Assembly (NCBI GenBank): GCA_902556405.1
Contig: CACDWF010000014.1
Location: 1 to 43,494 of the forward strand
DNA from: an uncultured Alphaproteobacteria bacterium
GTDB lineage: Bacteria > Pseudomonadota > Alphaproteobacteria > Rhodobacterales > Rhodobacteraceae
DNA: 43,494 nt
Direction of reading: 5' to 3'
The notes under the pieces were generated by a model, which was not told the origin of the DNA, ran no database searches, and saw nothing but the letters and a program-made list of their open reading frames with translations. Positions 25,373-34,584 of this stretch are shown here, in pieces. A program made the translations under genes and the position numbers. Position 1 is the first letter of the stretch. Every line of letters starts with the position of its first letter.

Positions 25373-28228
25373 ATGTTTGAAATACAAAATACTAAAGAAA
25401 TTCCTTTGTTAAGGGTTAACGCTCACGTGTTTAAACATTCAGGATTTGGATGCACCCATTTACATTTAGATTGTGACAGTACAGAAAAGGCCTTTGCAGT
25501 TGCTTTCAGGACTATTCCTAAAGATCACAGTGGCATAGCGCATATTTTGGAGCATACGGTTTTATGTGGATCAGAAAAATTTCCAGTGAGAGATCCATTT
25601 TTTATGATGACTAGACGCTCATTGAGCACCTTTATGAATGCAATGACTTATCCAGATATAACTGCTTATCCGTTTGCAACGCTGAACGATAAGGATTATA
25701 GGAATCTTCTGTCGGTATATTTAGACGCTGCTTTCTTTCCAAATATAGATGAGCTCGACTTCATGCAAGAAGGCCATAGGTTTGAATTAATTAAAGATGG
25801 CGATAAAGAAAAGCTTGCCCTTAAAGGAGTTGTATATAACGAGATGAAAGGTGCTATGAGTTCCGTTCCAAGGCAATTATGGCATGGGGTTTCGAAGTCA
25901 CTTTATCCCACAACTACTTACGGGTTTAACTCTGGTGGAGATCCTGATTTCATCCCTGATCTGACTTACGCAGACTTAAAAAACTTTCACAAAAAGTATT
26001 ATCATCCTTCAAATGCAGTGTTTTTCTCTTATGGAAATGTAGATGCAAGTGAACTGCAGCAAGAAATTGAAGACTCAGTTTTAAAAAAGTTTACTCCAAA
26101 ACTTGATAATCTTAGGGTAAATCCAGAGCCTGCTTTTGAATTCGAACAATATAGCCGTGCATATTACAACCCACTTCCTGACGACGAAAATAATCATCAT
26201 GTCGTGGTCGCCTGGTTGCTAGACTCTACAAAAGATCCTGTTGATCATTTAGAGGCTTGTTTGTTGGAAAACATTTTGCTTGATAATTCTTCTTCTCCCC
26301 TCAGAAAAGCTCTTGAAAGCACTGATTTAGGAAAAGCTCCATCTCCCATAACTTTCATGGAAACGGAACAGAAACAAATGGCTTTCGTAGCCGGTTTAGA
26401 GGGAGTTGAAAAAGGAAAAGAGAAAGATGTTGAGAAATTAGTTTTAAGTGTTTTTAAGGATCTAGTTCTAAATGGAGTTGAACAAGATTTGATAGAGGCT
26501 TCTTTACATCAAATCGAAATTTCACAAAGGGAGATATCAGGTGGTATGCCATATGGATTGCAACTTTTGCTCGGGACAATGCCTTCCATTTTACATGACT
26601 CTAATCCATTAGAAGTTCTTGATCTTGAGGGATCTCTTTTAAAATTGAAGAAAAGGTTGGAAGAACCAAATCATTTAGAGGGGCTTATTGAAAAATTTTT
26701 TATTAACAATAAGCACAGGGTCACTTTTCAGTTAATTCCTAACGCTGATTATGATAAGAAAAAGATGGAGAAACTTGAGCAACTTCTTTCCGAAAAAAAT
26801 AATTCTTTATCAAGTTCACAGAAAGACAATATTCGTGATCTAACTACAAAGTTAGAAATGAGGCAAAACTCAAAAGATGATCCCAGTTTACTTCCCTGTG
26901 TAACAGTCGATGATATCGAGAAAGAGAGATTTTACACCAATGGCTACAAACAAGAAGATGGAGATAAGATCAAATATTTTTACCATGCTGGAACAAATGG
27001 GATAGATTACACGACAAAGGTGTTTTCCTTAAAACCAGCAAATTTGGATGCTCTTAGATATAGTAATTTTTTCTCAGATGTTGTGACAAGTGTAGGTGTA
27101 GGAGAGAAAGATTATGAGAAAATTCAGAAAGAACAATCACTGAGTACTGGTGGAATAGGATTAAGTTTCAATGTTCTTCCCGATAGTACAGGTGATAAAT
27201 TTCTACTGAGTGCTGGTTTGCATGGTAGCGCTCTCAGCAAAAACTTTTCGAAGCTTGAGAGGTTAATGGATGATACTATCCATGGGTTTCGACTAGATGA
27301 AATAAAGAGATTGGAAGAACTCACGCAATTCGAAATTGCTGGAAAAGAAAAATCAATTACTCAGAGTGGTCATATACTAGCGATGAATGGTGCGTCGGCT
27401 CAAATCTCAAAGTTTGGTGCTGTGTCCGAATTTGTTGGTGGCGTGTCGTCTATACATAATCTCAAAAAGCTGAGAGACTCAAATGGAAAAATAAATATGG
27501 ATATACTGCTCGAGTCATTTTTAAAGTTAAAGAGTTCAATTAATCCTGCCTCTAAAATAGAGGTAGTTATAAGCGCAAATAATCAGAATTATAATAAAGA
27601 AACTACAACCAAAACCGGTTTAGAATCCTTAGACGTTCTAAATGGTATAGACTTGCAATCTGAGGAAATTGCATGGATTACTGGATCGGATGTAAATTTT
27701 TGTGCGCAGGCATTCCCCACGGTCGGCTATGATCATCCAGATGCACCGATACTTACAGTCTTAGGAGCTGTTTTAAGAAATGGATTTCTTCACTCCGCAA
27801 TAAGAGAAAAGGGAGGTGCTTACGGTTCAGGTGCTCAGCAGGATTCAGGATCTCGTTCTTTTAGATTTTTTTCATATCGAGATCCAAATTGCGAAGAGAC
27901 TTTTAACGCATTCAATGAATCTATTGAATGGTCTTTGAAATCTATAAACTCAGAAAAGTTGGAAGAAGGCATATTAGGTGTTATTTCTTCAATTGACAAG
28001 CCCGGCTCACCCGCTGGCGAGGCAAGATCGGATTTTAATCAAAGTATGAGAGGAATAGACCAATCCAAAAGAAAAACTTTCAGGAACCGTGTGATCAATT
28101 GTTCAGTTGAAAGGCTTGTCGAAGTATCAAACAAATATTTTACTGGCGAACCTAAGAGATCAGTGATTTCTGGAAAGCATTTTGAAAAAGAGATCAATAA
28201 TCTTGGTTTATCTATTCATAATGTTTAG
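25373..28228 (+). CDS. M16C zinc metalloprotease, PreP-like (presequence protease)
   Basis: A 951-residue protein of the insulinase superfamily. The inverted zinc motif is His57-x-x-Glu60-His61 (HILEH), with the distal zinc ligand Glu157 in VYNEMKG. Length, the HTVLCGSEKFPVRDPFF segment and the C-terminal REKGGAYGSGA segment fit the M16C (PreP/CYM1) group, a clam-shell of four domains that degrades short peptides. No signal peptide is seen, so it should act in the cytosol. It is a single gene on the plus strand, wedged between ald and pta, which face it on the minus strand; it is not obviously part of the sulfonate pathway. Confidence 0.9.
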   Translation: MFEIQNTKEIPLLRVNAHVFKHSGFGCTHLHLDCDSTEKAFAVAFRTIPKDHSGIAHILEHTVLCGSEKFPVRDPFFMMTRRSLSTFMNAMTYPDITAYPFATLNDKDYRNLLSVYLDAAFFPNIDELDFMQEGHRFELIKDGDKEKLALKGVVYNEMKGAMSSVPRQLWHGVSKSLYPTTTYGFNSGGDPDFIPDLTYADLKNFHKKYYHPSNAVFFSYGNVDASELQQEIEDSVLKKFTPKLDNLRVNPEPAFEFEQYSRAYYNPLPDDENNHHVVVAWLLDSTKDPVDHLEACLLENILLDNSSSPLRKALESTDLGKAPSPITFMETEQKQMAFVAGLEGVEKGKEKDVEKLVLSVFKDLVLNGVEQDLIEASLHQIEISQREISGGMPYGLQLLLGTMPSILHDSNPLEVLDLEGSLLKLKKRLEEPNHLEGLIEKFFINNKHRVTFQLIPNADYDKKKMEKLEQLLSEKNNSLSSSQKDNIRDLTTKLEMRQNSKDDPSLLPCVTVDDIEKERFYTNGYKQEDGDKIKYFYHAGTNGIDYTTKVFSLKPANLDALRYSNFFSDVVTSVGVGEKDYEKIQKEQSLSTGGIGLSFNVLPDSTGDKFLLSAGLHGSALSKNFSKLERLMDDTIHGFRLDEIKRLEELTQFEIAGKEKSITQSGHILAMNGASAQISKFGAVSEFVGGVSSIHNLKKLRDSNGKINMDILLESFLKLKSSINPASKIEVVISANNQNYNKETTTKTGLESLDVLNGIDLQSEEIAWITGSDVNFCAQAFPTVGYDHPDAPILTVLGAVLRNGFLHSAIREKGGAYGSGAQQDSGSRSFRFFSYRDPNCEETFNAFNESIEWSLKSINSEKLEEGILGVISSIDKPGSPAGEARSDFNQSMRGIDQSKRKTFRNRVINCSVERLVEVSNKYFTGEPKRSVISGKHFEKEINNLGLSIHNV

Positions 28229-28233
28229 CCATG

Positions 28234-29178
28234 TTACGCACTGTCACCACTCAAGATACTGGCTAGTGCTATAGAAGCAAGCCTTGCTTCTGGTGGATCT
28301 GCTCGACTTGTAAGTAGAACGGGTACTTTAGCTCCTAGAACGATACCCGCCGCGCACCCTCCAGCAAAATATACAAGTGACTTGTAAAGAGTATTACCGG
28401 ATACAATTTCCGGTACTACAATCCCATTTGATTGGCCCGCAACAGGGTCATTTCCCAATCCTTTTTTAATTGCAGCATCTCTACTAATTATAAGGTCAAG
28501 AGCTAGAGGGCCAGAAAATAATGCCTCATTAATATTTTCTGTTGCCCATTCCCTTAAGTTTTGAGCAATTAAAGTTGACTCCATATTTTCCATAACAAGC
28601 TCACTAGCAGATAAAAATGCGATTTTAGGAGTTTTTATTCCTAGTGATTTTAAACTTCTAACCATTGTTTCAGTAACTGTTTTAAGAGTTTTCTCACTTG
28701 GCTTGATGTTAACTGCTGCATCTGAGACCATAATCCCTGTATTCATATCGTCATTAGTTATATAAAATTGATGAACAATCTTGTTTTTTGTTCTCAGATT
28801 ATTTTTTTTCGCAATCACGGATCTCATGAAAGTATCTGAATGTAAATCCCCCTTCATAAGGATATCTGCTTCACCGTTTCCACATAAAAGAGCACTGATA
28901 TCCCCTGCTTTTTCTTCTTCTGTTTCATTTATTATTCTAAAACAAGATATATCCCAGCTTAAACTTATAGCCTGTTTTTCGATTTGATCTTTAGGACCTA
29001 CAAAGATTGGTTCAATTAAATTTAAATCAAAAGCTTGTTTTGCTCCCGAAATAGCAGACTTACTATGAGAAAACGCTATTACTACTTTAGCTATTTTTGC
29101 CCTGTTTTTCGCCTTTGTTAGCAAGCTTTTTGGAGCAAATACTTTTGATTGATCTAATATGAAAGAGCTTGGGCTCAA
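28234..29178 (-). CDS. pta: Phosphate acetyltransferase (Pta/Ptb family)
   Basis: A 314-residue phosphotransacylase that exchanges acetyl phosphate and CoA for acetyl-CoA and phosphate. Landmarks are ADILMKGDLHSDTFMRSV, the MVSDAAVNIKPS segment, and near the end DPVAGQSNGIVVPE and ASILSGDSA. The short form (about 310 residues) fits Pta found with xsc genes. The start is TTG at 29178 with AGGA upstream, 18 bases after the xsc stop, so xsc and pta are one transcript. Acetyl phosphate made by Xsc is its natural substrate here. A butyryltransferase role is possible on sequence alone, but the neighbour argues against it. Confidence 0.88.
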   Translation of the reverse strand: MSPSSFILDQSKVFAPKSLLTKAKNRAKIAKVVIAFSHSKSAISGAKQAFDLNLIEPIFVGPKDQIEKQAISLSWDISCFRIINETEEEKAGDISALLCGNGEADILMKGDLHSDTFMRSVIAKKNNLRTKNKIVHQFYITNDDMNTGIMVSDAAVNIKPSEKTLKTVTETMVRSLKSLGIKTPKIAFLSASELVMENMESTLIAQNLREWATENINEALFSGPLALDLIISRDAAIKKGLGNDPVAGQSNGIVVPEIVSGNTLYKSLVYFAGGCAAGIVLGAKVPVLLTSRADPPEARLASIALASILSGDSA

Positions 29179-29196
29179 TTTTCTAATCCTATTAAC

Positions 29197-30972
29197 CTAG
29201 CCAACTGCTTTCATATCGCCCCTTGATATTCCAGCAATAGGAACAGGGGCTTTCATAGCATCCCTTCTGAAAGGTTCTCCAAGCTCTTGATTTAGCATCA
29301 CTTCAATGAAAGTAGTTTTATTGTTTTCCATTTGTTGATTAATGGCCTCTTTTAAAATGGAGGTTAGTTCTTCCATAGAGTAAGCAGTCTTTCCAATGAA
29401 GCCGCAAGCATCTGCCATTTTTGCGTAAGATACCTTGGTGTCTAATTCCGTGCCAACGAAATTGTCTTTAAACCATAGCGTAGTATTTCTCTTTTCAGCT
29501 CCCCATTGATAATTTCTAAAGATAATCATAGTTATAGCTGGCCATTCAGACCTACCAATAGAAGTCATTTCATTTACCGAAATTCCGAAGGCGCCATCCC
29601 CTGCAAATCCAACCACAGGAACACTTGGTACTCCAATCTTTGCTCCGACGATTGAAGGTAAACCATAACCACATGGTCCAAATAGACCAGGGGCTAGATA
29701 TTTTCTCCCTTTTTCAAAAGTAGGATATGCATTACCTATTGCACAATTATTCCCTATGTCTGATGAAATTATAGCATCTCTGGGCAATGCTGATTGAATA
29801 GCTCTCCAAGCCATTCGAGGCGACATTTTTTCGGGTTCTCTTTTTCTTGCTCTTTCATTCCAAGTTGTTCCTGGATCGTCATCTTCATGGTCTAGAGAAC
29901 TTAGCTCTTGAGCCCACTTTGACTTAGTTTGGGAAATATAATCAGTGCGTTCTTTAACTTTATCATCCATCGCTATTTCAGGCATAAAAGTAAGAATTTT
30001 CTTAACTACCTTCTTAGCATCTCCAACAATGCCAAGCGAAACTTTTTTCGTTAGTCCTATACGATCACCATTTAGGTCTATTTGAATTATTTTTGCTTTC
30101 TCAGGCCAATAGTCGATGCCGTAACCAGGTAAAGTTGAAAAGGGGTTAAGACGCGTTCCTACAGCTAAAACGACATCGGCTTTCTTAATTATTTCCATAG
30201 CGGCCTTCGATCCGTTATATCCAAGAGGTCCACAATGAAACGGATGTGAGCCTGGGAAAGCATCATTATGTTGGTAACCGGTACATACCGGTGCGTGTAA
30301 CCTTTCCGCTAATTGTATAGTGTCATTTATTGCATCGCTTAATACCACTCCTGCTCCATTTAGAATTACGGGAAAATTTGCATTTATCAACAGGTTTGCT
30401 GCTGTTTTTATAGTATCCTCACCCCCGTCAGGTAATTCAAACTCAATTAATTCCGGAATATCTATATCGACTTCCCTGTTCCAAAAATCCCTAGGAATAT
30501 TTATTTGAGCAGGAGCAGATGCCTTTTTCGCTCTAGATATAACTCTGTTCAACGTCTCAGCTATTCTTTGAGGGTCTCTTACTTCTTCTTGATATGCCAC
30601 CATGTCCTTAAATAGAGCCATTTGCTCAACTTCTTGAAAACCTCCTTGGCCTATTGTTTTATTGGCAGCCTGAGGAGTTACCAAAAGAAGAGGGGTGTGG
30701 TTCCAATATGCTGTCTTTACCGGAGTAACGAAGTTTGTGATACCTGGTCCGTTTTGTGCTACCATCATTGATGTTTCTCCGGTTGCTCTTGTGTAACCAT
30801 CAGCCATCATTCCAGCGTTACCTTCATGAGCAGCGTCCCAGAATTTAATCCCAGCTGAAGGGAATAAATCAGAAATTGGCATCATAGCAGAGCCAATAAT
30901 TCCGAATGCATGAGCGATACCATGTTTTTGTAATACTTTTACAAAGGCTTCTTCAGTGGTCATCTTAGTCAT
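29197..30972 (-). CDS. xsc: Sulfoacetaldehyde acetyltransferase
   Basis: A 591-residue thiamine-diphosphate enzyme that converts sulfoacetaldehyde and phosphate to acetyl phosphate and sulfite, the key desulfonation step for taurine, isethionate and related C2 sulfonates. The cofactor-activating glutamate is Glu50 in AHEGNAGMMADGYTRATG; the diphosphate-magnesium motif is GDGAFGISVNEM, then RNYQWGAEKRN. Length matches Xsc and exceeds most acetolactate synthases. AAGGA eight bases before the ATG supports the start. pta follows immediately, and ald is just beyond the intervening protease gene. No sulfonate transporter or aminotransferase is in the window. Confidence 0.92.
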   Translation of the reverse strand: MTKMTTEEAFVKVLQKHGIAHAFGIIGSAMMPISDLFPSAGIKFWDAAHEGNAGMMADGYTRATGETSMMVAQNGPGITNFVTPVKTAYWNHTPLLLVTPQAANKTIGQGGFQEVEQMALFKDMVAYQEEVRDPQRIAETLNRVISRAKKASAPAQINIPRDFWNREVDIDIPELIEFELPDGGEDTIKTAANLLINANFPVILNGAGVVLSDAINDTIQLAERLHAPVCTGYQHNDAFPGSHPFHCGPLGYNGSKAAMEIIKKADVVLAVGTRLNPFSTLPGYGIDYWPEKAKIIQIDLNGDRIGLTKKVSLGIVGDAKKVVKKILTFMPEIAMDDKVKERTDYISQTKSKWAQELSSLDHEDDDPGTTWNERARKREPEKMSPRMAWRAIQSALPRDAIISSDIGNNCAIGNAYPTFEKGRKYLAPGLFGPCGYGLPSIVGAKIGVPSVPVVGFAGDGAFGISVNEMTSIGRSEWPAITMIIFRNYQWGAEKRNTTLWFKDNFVGTELDTKVSYAKMADACGFIGKTAYSMEELTSILKEAINQQMENNKTTFIEVMLNQELGEPFRRDAMKAPVPIAGISRGDMKAVG

Positions 30973-31065
30973 ATCGTTTTCCTTTTTTTTAGGAATATCA
31001 AATTGATTAAAAAATTAAAATTTAATATTCTAGCATGTACTAGTTTATAGGAGAATTTAATTAAG

Positions 31066-31854
31066 GTGCAAAGTTTTAAATCAGGAATAGAAATTATTCA
31101 TTTCGATGACAGAGGTCCCAAGGATGATACTGCAATTATTTTTCTCAATTCTTTAGGCACTGATTTTCGGATATGGGATAAATTATTATATATTTTGGGA
31201 GAACGTTTTAGAACTGTCAGAATAGATAAAAGAGGTCATGGATTATCAACGAATTTTAAAAACGATATCTCTATTGAGAGCCTTGCAGAAGATGTGAGCA
31301 ATTTAGTTGACTATTTAAATCTAAAAAATATTTGTCTGGTAGGGCTATCGATAGGGGGGTTAATTGCCCTCGAATTTATTAAGCAAAGACCATCTATTTG
31401 TAATAAATTAATCTTATGTGATACAGCACCAAAAATTGGTTCAAAGGATATGTGGGCCGATAGAATAAAACGTGTCAAAGAAGGAGGGATAGAAGCAATT
31501 TCAGATGATATTTTGGCACGGTGGTTTTCTTCTTCTTTTTTAAAAGATAGTACTGATGAATTGCAAATGTGGAGGTCAATGCTCACGAGGACAACAAAGT
31601 CTGGTTATATTGGATGTTGTGAAGCTATTTCTCGCTGTGATCTAACTGAACAGGCAAAAATGATTAACGTACCCACTTTAGTGATAGTAGGGGACGAAGA
31701 CGGTTCTACTCCGATTAATGTTGTCCAGAATGCTGCAAACTTAATTAGAGGTAGTATTTTTAAAATAATAAAAAACGCTGGACACTTGCCGTGCGTTGAG
31801 CAGCCTAGTGAAGTAGGATCTATATTTTTGCAGTTTTTAGAGAACAATAAGTGA
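31066..31854 (+). CDS. pcaD: 3-oxoadipate enol-lactonase-like alpha/beta hydrolase
   Basis: A 262-residue hydrolase very like PcaD: NSLGTDFRIW near the oxyanion site, RIDKRGHGLS, the nucleophile elbow GLSIGG (Ser in LVGLSIGGL), the cap segment TAPKIGSKDMWADRI, the acid region VGDEDGSTP and the catalytic histidine in GHLPCVEQP. PcaD opens 3-oxoadipate enol-lactone in the protocatechuate branch. The start is GTG at 31066; ATT at 31060 would sit at better spacing from GGAG. Its TGA overlaps the next gene's GTG by four bases. No other pca gene is visible, so the natural lactone may differ. Confidence 0.8.
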   Translation: MQSFKSGIEIIHFDDRGPKDDTAIIFLNSLGTDFRIWDKLLYILGERFRTVRIDKRGHGLSTNFKNDISIESLAEDVSNLVDYLNLKNICLVGLSIGGLIALEFIKQRPSICNKLILCDTAPKIGSKDMWADRIKRVKEGGIEAISDDILARWFSSSFLKDSTDELQMWRSMLTRTTKSGYIGCCEAISRCDLTEQAKMINVPTLVIVGDEDGSTPINVVQNAANLIRGSIFKIIKNAGHLPCVEQPSEVGSIFLQFLENNK

Positions 31855-32951
31855 ACTATATATCCAATCCTTTTTTCCCTAATGGCTTAAAGAAGCCTTC
31901 CAATGTAAAAGATTTAAATGACAATATAGATATTTTGTTAAAGCTTTTAGATTTATGTCCAGAGTACAAGCCAACAGACTTGTATGAACAACAGAAAATA
32001 GCACAAAAATTAGGCCTAAAGTCTGTCCTTATAAAAGATGAAAGAAAAAGGTTTAACCTGGGTAGCTTTAAAGCAACAGGCGCAACATATGCTATAGCAA
32101 AGATGGCTTATTCACGTTTGGGAGCAAAAGTCGAGGTTTCATTAGAAAATTTAAGAAATACGTTGAGGGGCGTTACCTTTGTTACTGCAAGTGCAGGGAA
32201 CCACGGTATTTCAATGTCAGTGGGAGCCAAATTATTTGGTGCAAATGCTATTGTGTTTCTATCAAAAAATGTGCCTAAAGAGTTCGCAGACCGACTAAAA
32301 AATATAGGTGCAGGTATTAAGTTTAAAGGGGATAACTACGAGGCAAGTATGATTGAGGCCGAAAACTATGCTACTAGCAATAATTATGTTTTATTGTCTG
32401 ACTCGACTTGGGAAACTTGCCAGTCAGGCGTTGATGTCATGGAAGGATATATGATTATAGGTGAAGAGGTTCGTAACCAACTATCATCACATGACTTAGA
32501 TCAAATAACTCATGTTTTTTTGCAGGCAGGGGTTGGCGGATTTGCCGCTGCTCTTGCATTATCCCTTCGAAAGTTTTTAAGGAAAGATGCCAAGATAATT
32601 GTGGTTGAGCCTAATCGAGCAAAGACCTTGTTTGTGTCTGTACAAAATAGAAAACCAAGTATTGCGGAAGGAAAAGTATCAATAATGGGCCGTTTAGATT
32701 GTAAAGAGCCTTCATGGACAGCATTTCACTCACTTACAAAGACCACAAATTTTTTTATGCACTTGGAAGATGATTATGCCGAGAAAAAACAAAAATTTAT
32801 AAATGATATAGGCATAACTACTAGCCATTCTGGGGGTGCGGGCATCATTGCTTTGATATATGCTACTGAAAACCAACTTTTCGAGATAAATAAGAACTCA
32901 TCTCCTCTTGTGTTTTTGACAGAAGGTATAATTCAAAAAGATTTAGTTTAG
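31851..32951 (+). CDS. PLP-dependent lyase, diaminopropionate ammonia-lyase-like
   Basis: A 366-residue fold-type II PLP enzyme. The cofactor lysine is in LGSFKATGATYA, the AGNHG loop binds the substrate carboxylate, and a glycine-rich QAGVGGFAAAL loop would hold the phosphate. The order FNLGSFK, then SDSTWE and the C-terminal SHSGGAGIIAL resemble diaminopropionate ammonia-lyase (DpaL); threonine dehydratase and related beta-eliminases are alternatives. Length is slightly below E. coli DpaL (398). The GTG start overlaps the pcaD stop (GTGA), so the two are translationally coupled. Its 3' end overlaps that of dddP by nine bases. Confidence 0.72.
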   Translation: MNYISNPFFPNGLKKPSNVKDLNDNIDILLKLLDLCPEYKPTDLYEQQKIAQKLGLKSVLIKDERKRFNLGSFKATGATYAIAKMAYSRLGAKVEVSLENLRNTLRGVTFVTASAGNHGISMSVGAKLFGANAIVFLSKNVPKEFADRLKNIGAGIKFKGDNYEASMIEAENYATSNNYVLLSDSTWETCQSGVDVMEGYMIIGEEVRNQLSSHDLDQITHVFLQAGVGGFAAALALSLRKFLRKDAKIIVVEPNRAKTLFVSVQNRKPSIAEGKVSIMGRLDCKEPSWTAFHSLTKTTNFFMHLEDDYAEKKQKFINDIGITTSHSGGAGIIALIYATENQLFEINKNSSPLVFLTEGIIQKDLV

Positions 32952-34241
32952 AAACTTTTCATCGAATGGATAAGAGGTAAGATTTTCAAATCCACTATCT
33001 GTTACAAGTAATTGATCTTCAAGCTTAATTGAAAATTCACCATTTTCACGGCTGATTAATGCCTCTACACATAATGTCATTCCTGGCTGAAGGACATAAT
33101 CAAATGCACCCTCTTCATAGTCTTCTGGGTATGCTATTAGAGGAAACTCGTCACATAGCCCAACACCGTGAAACCTGCAGCTGTATTGTTGTTTTTTATA
33201 CAAATCATCAAGTTGATGTCCTTTAAAGGTTAAATCTTTAAAGGGGACACCAGGAGCAACAAGTTCAGCATTCTTTTGGATGTGTTCCAATGCTATTTGA
33301 TAATCTTGTTTCATTTCCTTTGTTGGCTCTTTGTCTCCTATCCACCATGTTCTAGAAATATCCGTGCACATAGAGTAACAACCAACTAGATCAGTATCAA
33401 AAGCCACTATTTCATTTTTCTGAAGTATTCTAGAGCCACATTCCTGAAACCAGGGGTTTGTTTTGGTACCGGACGAGAGTAATCGAGTTTCAATCCACTC
33501 TCCACCTCTTTTAATGTTTTCTGAATGAAGAATTGACCAGATATCGTTTTCAGTCATTCCTGGCTTTGTTTCTTTCTCCATAACATGTATTGAGGTTTCG
33601 CACGCTGAAATAGAGCATCTCATAGCTTTTATCTCTTCAGCAGATTTTATCGATCGCGCATGCTCCATTATTTTTTCTCCATTTTCGATTTTAAAGTCTC
33701 TACTTTCTAGACTTTTAAACCCATCGAGCATTATCTTATCTATTGCCAAATTCTTACTTTTTTTTCTTTTTTTTTCGAAGGCTTCACTAATTTGATGAGA
33801 AAATTTTTCCGCAGCAGACTTCACATTATCTCCTTTTGCAAAATAAAACATAGACGCACCAGTTCTAACTTCATCAATGTACAGATAATTGGATTCCACA
33901 TAATGCGTGCTTTCTTGGTAATCCCAAAGAATACAGTGGCCGTCATCAAAAACTAAGCAGGATCTAAAAGGATTATGTGTATTCCACAAAAGCATATTTG
34001 AGGTACCAGTTGCGTACCGAATATTTAATGGGTCAAAAAGCAAAATGGCATCGACTTTATTCTTCTCTAATTGCTTTACGACTTGCTCCTTTCTGTAAGA
34101 ATTAATTATAGATACGTCCGGCAATTGTAATCCTTTATTATCCCATTCTTTTAGAGCTAGATCTGTTGGTTCCGAAAAAACACTGATTTTTTCTGGAGCT
34201 TTGCCAGGATTTATTTTTTTTTTAAAAGAAGGTGCCTGCAT
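32943..34241 (-). CDS. dddP: DMSP lyase DddP (M24 family)
   Basis: A 432-residue cytosolic lyase that splits dimethylsulfoniopropionate into dimethyl sulfide and acrylate. The fold is M24 (creatinase/prolidase), but stretches such as LLFDPLNIRYATGTSNMLLW, IKRGGEWIETRLL and NPWFQECGSRI are those of DddP. All six metal ligands of roseobacter DddP (Asp295, Asp297, Asp307, His371, Glu406, Glu421) fall at Asp282, Asp284, Asp294, His358, Glu393 and Glu408, a constant offset of 13, and the catalytic Asp377 is Asp364. No peptidase reading fits as well. It stands alone, divergent from the biotinyl-domain gene, and no acrylate-use gene (acuI, acuK) is in the window. Confidence 0.93.
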   Translation of the reverse strand: MQAPSFKKKINPGKAPEKISVFSEPTDLALKEWDNKGLQLPDVSIINSYRKEQVVKQLEKNKVDAILLFDPLNIRYATGTSNMLLWNTHNPFRSCLVFDDGHCILWDYQESTHYVESNYLYIDEVRTGASMFYFAKGDNVKSAAEKFSHQISEAFEKKRKKSKNLAIDKIMLDGFKSLESRDFKIENGEKIMEHARSIKSAEEIKAMRCSISACETSIHVMEKETKPGMTENDIWSILHSENIKRGGEWIETRLLSSGTKTNPWFQECGSRILQKNEIVAFDTDLVGCYSMCTDISRTWWIGDKEPTKEMKQDYQIALEHIQKNAELVAPGVPFKDLTFKGHQLDDLYKKQQYSCRFHGVGLCDEFPLIAYPEDYEEGAFDYVLQPGMTLCVEALISRENGEFSIKLEDQLLVTDSGFENLTSYPFDEKFLN

Positions 34242-34342
34242 TTGACTCTCCCAATATTTGTTTTTATGTTAGTGTCTTTTTTAAATCTTTTAAATATTTT
34301 TTAATTAGGTTAGGTTGTAATTCATCTATTGAGGGGAACACT

Positions 34343-34570
34343 GTGGGAAGAGTTATTCTTTTGTCAGAAATATCAGGATCGATTTGGAAAATTAATTGCA
34401 AAGTTGGAGATGTTATTGAAACTGGTCAAGACGTGATCGTTATTGAGTCTATGAAAATGGAAATTCCCGTTGTTTCAAATGTTACTGGCACTGTTGACTC
34501 TATTTTTGTAGTTGAAGGCGAAATGGTAGATGAAGACCAAAAATTAATAGAAATAAATACTAAAGATTAA
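34343..34570 (+). CDS. Stand-alone biotinyl-domain protein (BCCP-like)
   Basis: I choose GTG 34343, preceded by GAGGGG six bases upstream, over an ATG at 34232 that would overlap dddP and encode an unrelated lead. The result is a 75-residue single biotin/lipoyl attachment domain with the biotinyl lysine in ESMKMEIPV and the GSIWKINCKVGDVIETGQ half-barrel. Such free domains carry CO2 on biotin for a carboxylase or transcarboxylase, but no biotin carboxylase or carboxyltransferase gene is nearby. It ends 14 bases before soeA, so it probably leads the soeABC transcript. Family is clear; partner unknown. Confidence 0.8.
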   Translation: MGRVILLSEISGSIWKINCKVGDVIETGQDVIVIESMKMEIPVVSNVTGTVDSIFVVEGEMVDEDQKLIEINTKD

Positions 34571-34584
34571 TCTAAAAGAAAAAA

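Noticed and set aside
32943-34241. Calling this gene an Xaa-Pro aminopeptidase
   Set aside because: Although the fold is M24, DddP-specific segments and all DddP metal ligands fit at constant spacing.
34232-34342. N-terminal extension of the biotinyl protein from ATG 34232
   Set aside because: It overlaps the divergent dddP start, has no domain features, and GTG 34343 has a strong ribosome site.
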